Below, one piece after another: positions 50,565 through 58,242 of a DNA stretch of 64,000 bases (its first letter is position 1; the number at the start of each line of letters is the position of its first letter). Position numbers and translations under genes: made by a program. This stretch comes from Phycisphaerae bacterium (GTDB lineage Bacteria > Planctomycetota > Phycisphaerae > UBA1845 > Fen-1342). The notes under the pieces were generated by a model. The model was not told the origin of the DNA, ran no database searches, and worked only from the letters and a program-made list of their open reading frames with translations. Location: contig JAGNKU010000008.1 in NCBI GenBank assembly GCA_017999985.1, positions 62,001 through 126,000 of the forward strand. The letters run 5' to 3'.

Positions 50565-51962
50565 TCAGGCCGGTGGCGACGGATCGGCCGGATCTGGCCG
50601 GCGGGGCGGGGCACTGGCCGAAGGGCCGCGCTTTGCCTGCCAACTGCGGATTTCGAGGCACAGGCGATTCAGGGCCGTCCGGACGTTGCCGATGAAGCGG
50701 TCCAACTGGTTCTGCATCTCGCCGCCCGGGTCGTCCAGATCATCCAGCAGCGTTTCGAGTTGCAGGACGAGGCCGGTCAGCCACTCGGTATCCAGCCGGC
50801 GGATTTCCTCGACGGCCCGCCGGTAGTTCACTTCGGCGCGGCGATAGGCGTTGTGCTCGGGAGGCAGTTTCGCGGCCAGTTCGTGGAAGCGATGGATGAT
50901 CCCGGCCAGTTCCTTGATCTTCTGGACCACCGCGCGCTGGCGCTCGCGCATCTCGCGCGAGGCTTCCTCCGAATCGTGCGTGGCGCTGCTGCGCGAGATC
51001 TCGTCGCGCAGCCGATCCAGTTCCGGCACCGGTAGCAGCGTCGGCAGCAGCATGTTGATGGCCTGCAGACGCCGGATGACCCAGGCGGCCGTGGCGTCAT
51101 CGCCGCTGGCGGCCGCCTGGCGGCCCTGTTCGGCGAGTTCCCGGATCTGGCGTCGATAGGTGCCGGCCCGCTTGGACAGGCGGTCATATTGCTCTTCGCA
51201 GCGCTGGAGGTCGGCGGCGGGGATGTGCACCGGGAAGCGCTGGCGGAGCAGGCGCATTTTGTCGAGGACGAACTGGGCGCGATTTTCCTCGAATTGCGAC
51301 AGATAGGCGTCGAAATCGCGTTGCAGTCGGGCGAAGTTGACCAGCAGCTCCTCGCGCGTCGGAAACCGGGGACCCGCGTCGAAGGCGTGCCGGAGCTTGG
51401 AGGTCTGCTCGTGGTCGGCGTGTTTTTCCGCCGGCGTGCGGCCCACGCGCAGTGAGGCCTCCCGCTGGGCGATGAAGCTCTGAATCATCGAGCCGAGCAC
51501 CGGATCGGCGCAGACGTCCGGGTGGTTCAGCGCGCGCGCGGCGATGCTGTGGAGGGACGATTCGTCCACGGCGCCGCTCATGATCTCGGCGCAGAGCTGC
51601 TGATAGACGTCCTCGCGGTGCTTGTCGCGATAGGAAATGCCCTGGCCGGGGAGGCCGAACAGGGCCAGCCGCGCCAGCTCGCGCACCGGACCGCGGAAGA
51701 TTCGCGGGCAGTCCGGGCGCTCGAGTACGTTGAACGGCACGCGCGCGACCGGTGCAAGCCATCCCTGGCGGGACATATTTCGTAAGATCATCCTTGCTAA
51801 TGGTTTAGGAATTGCCCGTGCGACGAGCGCGGCGACCCGGCGGGCGGGAAGCTCGCCGGTCCGCTGGCATTCGGCCAGGAGCGCTGCGCGCGCGCGAGCG
51901 CACAATACCCCCCAGTCGTACGGGGCGCTGCGCGGCGAGTGTGCCTCCGGGCCGTCAGGCAT
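50565..51962 (-). CDS. Coiled-coil protein of unknown function in the lipid operon
   Basis: 465 residues from the ATG at 51962 (AGGAGG just upstream). The N-terminal third is alpha-helical with VPFNVLERPDCPRIFRGPVREL and PGQGISYRDKHRED. From about residue 200 onward a highly charged helical region is likely coiled coil (FARLQRDFDAYLSQFEENRAQFV, RDEISRSSATHDSEEASREM). The C-terminus is Pro-rich. No signal or membrane helix. It lies between lpxI (117-base gap) and the acyltransferase (96-base gap), on the same strand. Confidence 0.5.
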   Translation of the reverse strand: MPDGPEAHSPRSAPYDWGVLCARARAALLAECQRTGELPARRVAALVARAIPKPLARMILRNMSRQGWLAPVARVPFNVLERPDCPRIFRGPVRELARLALFGLPGQGISYRDKHREDVYQQLCAEIMSGAVDESSLHSIAARALNHPDVCADPVLGSMIQSFIAQREASLRVGRTPAEKHADHEQTSKLRHAFDAGPRFPTREELLVNFARLQRDFDAYLSQFEENRAQFVLDKMRLLRQRFPVHIPAADLQRCEEQYDRLSKRAGTYRRQIRELAEQGRQAAASGDDATAAWVIRRLQAINMLLPTLLPVPELDRLRDEISRSSATHDSEEASREMRERQRAVVQKIKELAGIIHRFHELAAKLPPEHNAYRRAEVNYRRAVEEIRRLDTEWLTGLVLQLETLLDDLDDPGGEMQNQLDRFIGNVRTALNRLCLEIRSWQAKRGPSASAPPRRPDPADPSPPA

Positions 51963-52078
51963 TGCGCCTCCTCTTCTGCCCGCACTGAGGCGACGACTAC
52001 TGGAGTGTAACACGCGCCGCCGCGCCCGGCCACTCAGGCGACGATTCGCACCGGAACCGACGGCAGCGTGGCGGCGTG

Positions 52079-52945
52079 TCAGGCGTGCGCGGCCGCGGGC
52101 TCGGCGCGCGCGATGACGGCGATGTGGTAGCGCTGGGCGAGGGCGAGCAGCTTCTCGCGCTCGAGAATGATGGTTTTTCCGGCCTCAACCACGACCGCGG
52201 CCGCGCGGGCCGCGTGCAGGTTCTCAATGGTGTCCGGGCCGATCGTGGGTACGTCGAAGCGCATGTCCTGGTTGGGCTTCGCGATTTTGACCAGCGTCCA
52301 GCCGCCGGCGGGGCACAGTTCCCCGGCTCGCGCGATCAGGCGGTCCGTGCCTTCGATGGCTTCGACGGCGATGATTTCGCGCTCTTTGACGGCCACCGAC
52401 TGGCCGATGTCGAGCGCCGCGATTTGGCGGGCGAGCGGCCAGGCGAAGTCCGCGTCGTCACACACGGCGCGGGGCGGCGCGCCGGGCGTGAGCACGCCCT
52501 CCGGCGCGAGTGCTTCCGGGCAGTACTTCGTGGAGTCGATCAAGGTCAGCCCTCGCCGCTGCATTTCATCCGCGACGGCGGACAGCAGCGAATCGTTGCG
52601 CTTGTCGCGGGCGTGAAAGTACCACACGCGTATGCTGGTCAGGTCGGGCAGGTACTGCAACCACTGGAGCCAGCGCGGGCCGGCGAACATGTCGGTCTTG
52701 CGCACGCGGCCGACCATGATGACTTCGCGACAGCCGGCCCGCTTGAAGGCGCGAATCCAGCGGCCGAGCTGGACGATGCCGCGCCAGCAGAACACATCCG
52801 CCAGGGCGCGCAGGCTCGGGTCGGCGCAACCGCGCAGCGCAACGACGACGACCGGGCGACCGGCCTGCCGCGCACCGCGGGCGACGAGCTTGGGCAGCTC
52901 GCCTTCGCCAGCGATCAGGCCAAGTGGTGCGGGCAGTGGCGGCAT
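52079..52945 (-). CDS. lpxI: UDP-2,3-diacylglucosamine pyrophosphatase LpxI
   Basis: 288 residues, the full length of the LpxI (DUF1009) family. It begins PLGLIAGEGELPKLVARGARQAG and contains VIMVGRVRKTD, DDSLLSAVA-type (RNDSLLSAVADEMQ) and IEGTDRLIARAGEL and KPNQDMRFDVPTIG. LpxI releases lipid X from UDP-diacylglucosamine in lipid A synthesis and replaces LpxH in many lineages. It lies 43 bases downstream of lpxD. Together they show that this organism makes lipid A or a related molecule. Confidence 0.92.
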   Translation of the reverse strand: MPPLPAPLGLIAGEGELPKLVARGARQAGRPVVVVALRGCADPSLRALADVFCWRGIVQLGRWIRAFKRAGCREVIMVGRVRKTDMFAGPRWLQWLQYLPDLTSIRVWYFHARDKRNDSLLSAVADEMQRRGLTLIDSTKYCPEALAPEGVLTPGAPPRAVCDDADFAWPLARQIAALDIGQSVAVKEREIIAVEAIEGTDRLIARAGELCPAGGWTLVKIAKPNQDMRFDVPTIGPDTIENLHAARAAAVVVEAGKTIILEREKLLALAQRYHIAVIARAEPAAAHA

Positions 52946-52988
52946 GAGCTACAGGATACGTCGACCGCTTCGCGGCGCACAGGCGAAG

Positions 52989-54056
52989 CTAGACTTGCTC
53001 GGCCCGCTCGGCGAGCCGGGCCCGCAGCTCCGCGATTTCCTTCTCGAGACGCCGCACGGTGTCGTTCAGCTCGGGCAGGCGCATGATATAGGCGACCTGC
53101 CGGCGTTTGTCGCGGATGGGGATGGCCGGGGCGCCGAGCACGGTCTCGCCGTCGGGGATGCTGTTCGTGACGCCGGCCTGGGCGCCGATCGTGGCCCGGT
53201 CGCCGATGCGGATGTGCCCGACGACGCCGGCCTGCCCGGCCAGGGTGACGTGCTCACCGACGGTAACGGAGCCGGCGATGCCGACCTGCGCGACCATGAG
53301 GCAGTGCGCGCCGACCTGTGTGCCGTGGCCGATGGCGATCAGGTTACTGAATTTGCTGCCGCGGCCGATGCGCGTGCGGCCGAGCGTCGCGCGGTCGATG
53401 GCGCAATTGGCGCCGATCTCGACGTCGTCCTCGATCTCGACGTGACCGATCTGCGGGATTTTCACCCAGCGGTCGTGGACCGGCGCATAGCCGAGGCCGT
53501 CCTCGCCGATCACCGTGTTCGAGTGGATCGTGACACGGTGGCCCAACACGGTGTCGTCGTACAGCACCACGTTGGGGTAAAGCAGCACATCATCGCCCAG
53601 CCGGCAGCGCGGTCCGATGTAGCAGCCGGGGTAGAGAACGACGTTGCGGCCGATCACCACGTGCTCGTCGATCGTCACGCCGGGGTGAATGGTGGCATTC
53701 TCGCCGATCTGGGCGGTTGGGTGGATGTTGGCCGCCGCCGTGGGGGCGACCCGGCGGTGTTCGCGGTAGCCGTGCAGCTTGACGATGAGGACGGTGATGG
53801 CGGCGTAGGGGTCGTCGACCTGGATGAGGTCGAGTTGGTCGGGGGCCGCGACATCGGGGCGGAGGACGATCGCCGACGCGCGGGTCGTCTGTAACATCTT
53901 TTCGTATTTCGGGTTAGAGAGGAAGGACACGTCGCCGCCGGTGGCATCTTCGAGTGTGGCGACGCGCCGGATCCGTGTCTCGGGGTTCCCGCGGAGCGTG
54001 GGCTTCATCCCAAACTGTTCCAGCGCGGCGCAGAGTTCTCGGAGTGACGCTTCCAT
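52989..54056 (-). CDS. lpxD: UDP-3-O-acylglucosamine N-acyltransferase LpxD
   Basis: 355 residues from the ATG at 54056 (GGAG five bases upstream). N-terminal uridine-binding domain (DVSFLSNPKYEKML), then about nine left-handed beta-helix turns with hexapeptide repeats (IGENATIHPGVTID, IGRNVVLYPGCYIG). The catalytic His is in AIGHGTQVG. A C-terminal helix (RRLEKEIAELRARLAE) follows. It adds a second acyl chain from acyl-ACP in lipid A synthesis. First gene of the nine-gene lipid run and divergent to apgM, with the promoters in the 161 bases between them. Confidence 0.93.
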   Translation of the reverse strand: MEASLRELCAALEQFGMKPTLRGNPETRIRRVATLEDATGGDVSFLSNPKYEKMLQTTRASAIVLRPDVAAPDQLDLIQVDDPYAAITVLIVKLHGYREHRRVAPTAAANIHPTAQIGENATIHPGVTIDEHVVIGRNVVLYPGCYIGPRCRLGDDVLLYPNVVLYDDTVLGHRVTIHSNTVIGEDGLGYAPVHDRWVKIPQIGHVEIEDDVEIGANCAIDRATLGRTRIGRGSKFSNLIAIGHGTQVGAHCLMVAQVGIAGSVTVGEHVTLAGQAGVVGHIRIGDRATIGAQAGVTNSIPDGETVLGAPAIPIRDKRRQVAYIMRLPELNDTVRRLEKEIAELRARLAERAEQV

Positions 54057-54217
54057 CTTGGCTCCCGGGACACCAAAGACCGGCAACGCTCGGTAAGCGC
54101 CGGCATTGTACGGGTGATGCCGCGGTGCGCAAAGTAGGCGGTGCGGCGGGGCCGACGAGCTTTGCGTCTTCGCGGCCAGGCGCTAAGATGCGGGTGATGA
54201 TCCCGAGGCCATGAACT

Positions 54218-55420
54218 ATGAAGTACGCGATTGTGTTGCCGGACGGGGCGGCGGATGAACCGCTCCCGGAACTTGGCGGACGTACGCCGTTGCAGGTTGC
54301 CCGCACTCCGCACATGGATTGGGTGGCGCAGCACGGCCGGCTGGGGCGCTCCGTGACGATACCTAATGGGTTCACCCCTGGGACGGATGTGGCGACGCTC
54401 AGCGTCTTTGGATATGACCCGCACGTGTGCTACAGCGGGCGGGCGCCGATCGAAGCTGCGGCTCGGGGGCTCGCAGTCCAGCCCGACGAGATCATTTTCC
54501 GGTGCAACTTCGTCAGCGTGCTGGACGGTCGCATGCGGGACTTCACGGCGGGTCACATCGCGCAGGCCGAGGCGGACGCGCTGATCGCCGCGCTGAATGC
54601 GGCGGGGGAGCGTGGCGATGCGGCGCTGCATGGATGCGTGTTTCACAGTGGTGTGAGTTACCGAAATCTGATGATCGCCGCGGGGGCGGATGAGCTGCAG
54701 GTGCGCTGCACACCGCCACACGACATTCCGAATCAGCCGGCGGCGGATCATTGGCCAACGGGACCCGGGCAAGCCCGGGTGCGTGGGATCATGGCGCGGG
54801 CCGGGGAGTTGATTCAAGAGCATGAAGTGAATCGCCGCCGGCGGGCGGCTGGTCGGGACCCGGTGACCGGCATTTGGCTGTGGGGGCAGGGGCGTCCGAC
54901 GGCGCTGGAGCCATTCGCTAAGCGCTTCGGCGTGCGAGGTGCGGTGATTACCGGGGTGGACATCATCCGCGGCCTAGCCGTGCAGATGGGGATGAAGCTG
55001 ATTCACGTGCCGGGTGCCACGGGGTACATCGACACGGACTACGCCGGCAAGGGCCGGGCAGCGGTCGTGGCGCTCGACGATTTCGATCTCGTGGTGGTGC
55101 ACGTCGAAGCGCCGGACGAGGCCGCGCATCAAGGCAGCGCCCAGATGAAGATTGAGGCGCTCGAACGCGTGGACGAGCACGTCGTGGGGCCGCTGCTGGA
55201 CAAGCTGCGCCGACGGGGCGAATGGCGGATGCTGATTGCCCCGGATCACGTGACGGCTGTGTCGAGCACGGCGCATGGCGCGGCGCCACCGCCGTTCTGC
55301 TATGCGGGGCAGGGCGTGGCGCCGGTCGAGGGGCGGCCTTTCTCCGAGGCGGATGCGGCGGCGGGCGGGCTGTTGCTCGATCCCGGTACGCGGCTGATGG
55401 ACTTGTTCTTCGGGCGTTAG
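54218..55420 (+). CDS. apgM: Cofactor-independent phosphoglycerate mutase (ApgM family)
   Basis: 400 residues from the ATG at 54218. Alkaline-phosphatase superfamily metal sites are visible: LPDGAADE at the start, GTDVATLSVFGYDP with the nucleophile region, DEAAHQGS and DHVTAVSSTAHGAAPPPF near the end. The length is that of the archaeal-type enzyme. Interconverts 3- and 2-phosphoglycerate in glycolysis without bisphosphoglycerate. Monocistronic by context. Confidence 0.92.
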   Translation: MKYAIVLPDGAADEPLPELGGRTPLQVARTPHMDWVAQHGRLGRSVTIPNGFTPGTDVATLSVFGYDPHVCYSGRAPIEAAARGLAVQPDEIIFRCNFVSVLDGRMRDFTAGHIAQAEADALIAALNAAGERGDAALHGCVFHSGVSYRNLMIAAGADELQVRCTPPHDIPNQPAADHWPTGPGQARVRGIMARAGELIQEHEVNRRRRAAGRDPVTGIWLWGQGRPTALEPFAKRFGVRGAVITGVDIIRGLAVQMGMKLIHVPGATGYIDTDYAGKGRAAVVALDDFDLVVVHVEAPDEAAHQGSAQMKIEALERVDEHVVGPLLDKLRRRGEWRMLIAPDHVTAVSSTAHGAAPPPFCYAGQGVAPVEGRPFSEADAAAGGLLLDPGTRLMDLFFGR

Positions 55421-55802
55421 AAAGGCGTATGTGTCTGGCATGCACACGTCGCGGGCCGCGCGGCGCTGCATCAAATGGGCGCAGCGAATTTCTCCCGCGC
55501 TTACCGCGGCAAGTTCGTGTGGGCCGATAAGATCGCCTCTTTCAGCGGCAATTCTGCGATGATCTCCCTCCAGCGCCGGTAGCGCTGAAGCGTGCGGCCA
55601 CTTGGCCGGCGCGGCGGGTCAATGCGCCACGCGGCGCCTTGAACGCAAGGGCGCCGACGACTAGGCTGAGAGATGTTCGGCGGGGTGTGATAACCTCCGC
55701 GCGGCCGCGTCGCTGAACACAGGGGCGTCGTTCCGGTCAGGACGAGGGCCCTGTTGCGTCGGCGGCGTCAGGGCCGCCACATCTTTGGGAAAGGAGCGAA
55801 AC
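55421..55802. other. 382-base intergenic region with three hairpins
   Basis: No gene is seen. Hairpins: CAGCGC-CGGTA-GCGCTG (55571-55587); GGCGCC...GGCGCC with inner CTTG/CAAG extension (55633-55655); GGCCCTG...CAGGGCC (55747-55775), the last ending 27 bases before the start codon of the next gene. The first may end transcription of apgM. The third lies in the likely leader of the secreted protein gene and could affect translation. Confidence 0.4.
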
Positions 55803-57608
55803 GTGCAACAAAGCGCTGGAAGTGGGCAGCTCATGGAGTGTGCATTGATCCTGGTGGTCGCCGGGCTGGCGGTTCCGGCCGGCGCATTCGTGGGCGATGA
55901 AACGGTGGCGGGCGGTTTGCCGGCGTCTTGCGCGTCGCGCCCCGCGGTGGCCGCTGCGCCCCTGGGGCTGGATGACATGCTGATGCCCAGCGCGGAGCCG
56001 GCGTTCGCGGCGCAACGCAGCGCGCGAGTCGCGCAGGATTCCGGTGCTGAGTCAATGCCCCCGGCGCCGGCGCTGGCAGAGCGGCTGGCAAGCTGGGACG
56101 CGCGCACGCGTGGCAACGCGCTCGTGGAAGTGGAATTGCCGACGGACGCCCCGGTGACGCTGCTGGCGACGGCGCGGACCGCCGAAGCGCTGTGGAATGC
56201 CGGTGACTATGACGAAGCCATCGCACTGGTGGCGCAGCTCGAAGCGGCGGGCGTCGGCGTGGCACTGGGGGTGGGATGGAAAGAGCCGCTGGACGTCGGT
56301 GGCGGGCGCGACTGGGCGGACGTGCGGATCGGGACGCGCACGGGTGGCAGTTTGACTGAGCTCGACTACGACGTCGACAGTGGCGCGCTGTTTGCCGTTG
56401 TGCGCTGGACGACCGATCGCGGCTGGGCGTTGTACCGGTCCACGACCGACGGCGCGAGCTGGGCGGAAACGTATTGGTGGTACGCGGGTCCGAGTGCGCA
56501 GGCCGTGGATGTCAGCATGGCCGTGGTCGCCGGATACGTCTATGTCGGTTACGTCGCCTCGGACTTCGCGGACGAACTGCGGCTGCGCCGCTGCTTCGCC
56601 GCGACGGGGCTCCCCGACACCGTGTACAGCTTCCAGGTTCCGTTGGACGCCAGCCCGTCCACGTTCACCGAAGTCGCGGTTGAGTCCAACGTGGACTCGT
56701 TCGACAACCGCATCTATTGCGCCGGTCGCCAAGCCACCGGCGCGCTCCGTTGGGCGTGGGCCGAGGGGGCCGACGGACTGCCGCCGTTTGACGAGCAGTC
56801 TCCCTCCGGCGTAAACGCTGCCGGCGGACTCGACATGCACTGGAATTTCAGCTACACGACCTGGTTCCTCATGCTCTCGTACGTTGGGGACGACGGTCGC
56901 GTCCATGTGTTGCGCAGAGCGCAGTCCGCGACCTCATGGGAGGACCTCGTGGTGGACAATACGTTCACCGGGTCGCACATGCGCACGTCCATCTCCGCCT
57001 GGGATGATGTCGTGATCTGCGCGTATGAGGAAGTGTACGCTAACGGGCAGGGCATCATTTACCGCATCAGCTACAACGCCGGTAATACATGGAACTTTGG
57101 CGACCTCGCGGTGCCCGGTGTGGGTGAGGCCGCGTATCAGATGGTGGATGTCACGGCCCGCGGCGGGCGCGGTACGGCCGTCGTGTATACGCATGAGACT
57201 GGTGAACCGGACGACGTGCTGGTGCGATACCGGCGCGGCTTCGCGCCGGGTCTGTGGATCCCCGCGCAACGGATCAACGACAACGACGTTGCGACCGGCA
57301 GTTGGACGGCGTTGAACTGGACGCCGCCCGAGTCCGCTATCGCGAGCGAGTTGAGCTACGGCTTGGTGTACTTCTTCGGGAGCACGCCGTACTTCCATCG
57401 GTTCCAGCGGCTGCCGGGCGACATGAATTGTGACGGCGTGCTGAACTTCGGCGACATCAACCCGTTCGTGCTGGCGCTGAGCAACCCGGCCGCCTACGAA
57501 GCCGCGTTCCCCGACTGCGATCTGGACAACGCCGATTGCAATGGTGACGGCGCCGTGAACTTCGGCGACATCAACCCGTTTGTGACGCTGATGACGACCG
57601 GCGGCTAG
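55803..57608 (+). CDS. Secreted protein with exo-sialidase-like region and FGDINPFV dockerin-like module
   Basis: 601 residues from the GTG at 55803 (AAGGAG six bases upstream). Signal peptide (ALILVVAGLAVPAGAF), an Ala-rich region, and then repeated strands around DYDVDSGALFAVVRWTTDRG, WALYRSTTDGASWAET, YVYVGYVASDF and VVYTHETGEPDDV, similar in rhythm to BNR/sialidase-type propellers. The C-terminus has two dockerin-like units, DMNCDGVLNFGDINPFV and DCNGDGAVNFGDINPFV, the first followed by LALSNPAAYEAA, nearly identical in layout to the beta-helix protein at 38927. Target glycan unknown. Confidence 0.8.
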   Translation: MQQSAGSGQLMECALILVVAGLAVPAGAFVGDETVAGGLPASCASRPAVAAAPLGLDDMLMPSAEPAFAAQRSARVAQDSGAESMPPAPALAERLASWDARTRGNALVEVELPTDAPVTLLATARTAEALWNAGDYDEAIALVAQLEAAGVGVALGVGWKEPLDVGGGRDWADVRIGTRTGGSLTELDYDVDSGALFAVVRWTTDRGWALYRSTTDGASWAETYWWYAGPSAQAVDVSMAVVAGYVYVGYVASDFADELRLRRCFAATGLPDTVYSFQVPLDASPSTFTEVAVESNVDSFDNRIYCAGRQATGALRWAWAEGADGLPPFDEQSPSGVNAAGGLDMHWNFSYTTWFLMLSYVGDDGRVHVLRRAQSATSWEDLVVDNTFTGSHMRTSISAWDDVVICAYEEVYANGQGIIYRISYNAGNTWNFGDLAVPGVGEAAYQMVDVTARGGRGTAVVYTHETGEPDDVLVRYRRGFAPGLWIPAQRINDNDVATGSWTALNWTPPESAIASELSYGLVYFFGSTPYFHRFQRLPGDMNCDGVLNFGDINPFVLALSNPAAYEAAFPDCDLDNADCNGDGAVNFGDINPFVTLMTTGG

Positions 57609-57628
57609 TGCCGGGGAGCATTGGTAAA

Positions 57629-57676
57629 GCCGGTCAGGGTCGAGTCCGTGGACTTGGCGCTGGCCGGCGTTTTTTT
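57629..57676 (+). terminator. Rho-independent terminator after the secreted protein gene
   Basis: GCCGGTCAG (57629-57637) pairs with CTGGCCGGC (57660-57668, one G-U) around an inner AGTCC-GT-GGACT stem, followed by seven T (57670-57676). It isolates the secreted protein gene from the blaI operon. Confidence 0.8.
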
Positions 57677-57728
57677 GCGCCCGGTCCGCCGGCCGACAAA
57701 ATCCGACAAGGGGCGGGCCAGTTTTTTT

Positions 57729-57769
57729 TTGACAGCCTCCGACATGTGTAGTAGACTTATCCTACGACA
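57729..57769 (+). promoter_or_regulatory. blaI-type promoter with inverted-repeat operator
   Basis: TTGACA (57729-57734), 17-base spacer, TAGACT (57752-57757). An imperfect inverted repeat TGTAGTAG (57747-57754), seven bases, CTACGACA (57762-57769) overlaps the -10 box, which suits repression by a BlaI/MecI dimer (known operators have TACA/TGTA half-sites). The half-site GACA(T/G)GTGTAG also occurs as a direct repeat at 57741 and 57766. Confidence 0.7.
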
Positions 57770-57800
57770 GGTGTAGGAGGCTTGGTGCGGCGAATCTGCG

Positions 57801-58190
57801 ATGACGGCACGCGAATACGAGTTGGGAACGGCTGAACTCGAGGTCCTCAAGGTCCTGTGGGACGAGGGCCCGGGCAGCGTGCGCGATGTGCTGGAGACGC
57901 TGCACGCCCGCTCGCGGATGGTGGCCTATACGACCGTGCAGACCATGTTGACGCGTCTGGCACAAAAAGGCTTCGTGCGGGCCGACAAGTCCGGGGCGGC
58001 GTTCGTGTATCGCGCCACGATCACGCGGGCTGAGATCAGCCAATCGCGCCTGCGCCAACTCCTGGACCAGTTGTATGACGGGGCGGCGGGCCAACTGGTG
58101 CTGCAACTGCTCAAGACCGAGCGGCTGAAGCCCGGTGAGATCGAGGAATTGCAGAAGCTGATCGAGCGCCTCGACGCCAAGCGGAAGTAG
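57801..58190 (+). CDS. BlaI/MecI/CopY-family transcriptional repressor
   Basis: 129 residues from the ATG at 57801. Winged helix with ELEVLKVLWDEGPGSVRDVLETL, YTTVQTMLTRLAQKGFVRADK, followed by a dimerisation helix SQSRLRQLLDQLYDGAA and QLLKTERLKPGEIEELQKLIE. The family represses its own operon and is inactivated by a membrane M56 protease (BlaR1/MecR1), encoded 52 bases downstream. An operator is visible over its promoter. The regulated stimulus is unknown; beta-lactam sensing is not implied because no sensor penicillin-binding domain is seen in the neighbour. Confidence 0.92.
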   Translation: MTAREYELGTAELEVLKVLWDEGPGSVRDVLETLHARSRMVAYTTVQTMLTRLAQKGFVRADKSGAAFVYRATITRAEISQSRLRQLLDQLYDGAAGQLVLQLLKTERLKPGEIEELQKLIERLDAKRK

Positions 58191-58242
58191 ACGCGCTCCC
58201 GGAGCGGAGCGCGGACGGCGGTTCCCTCCGTGGAGGTCCACC

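Noticed and set aside
55421-55802. A riboswitch before the secreted protein gene
   Set aside because: I compared the stems by eye with common riboswitch cores (c-di-GMP, cobalamin, TPP) and saw no match; only generic hairpins remain.
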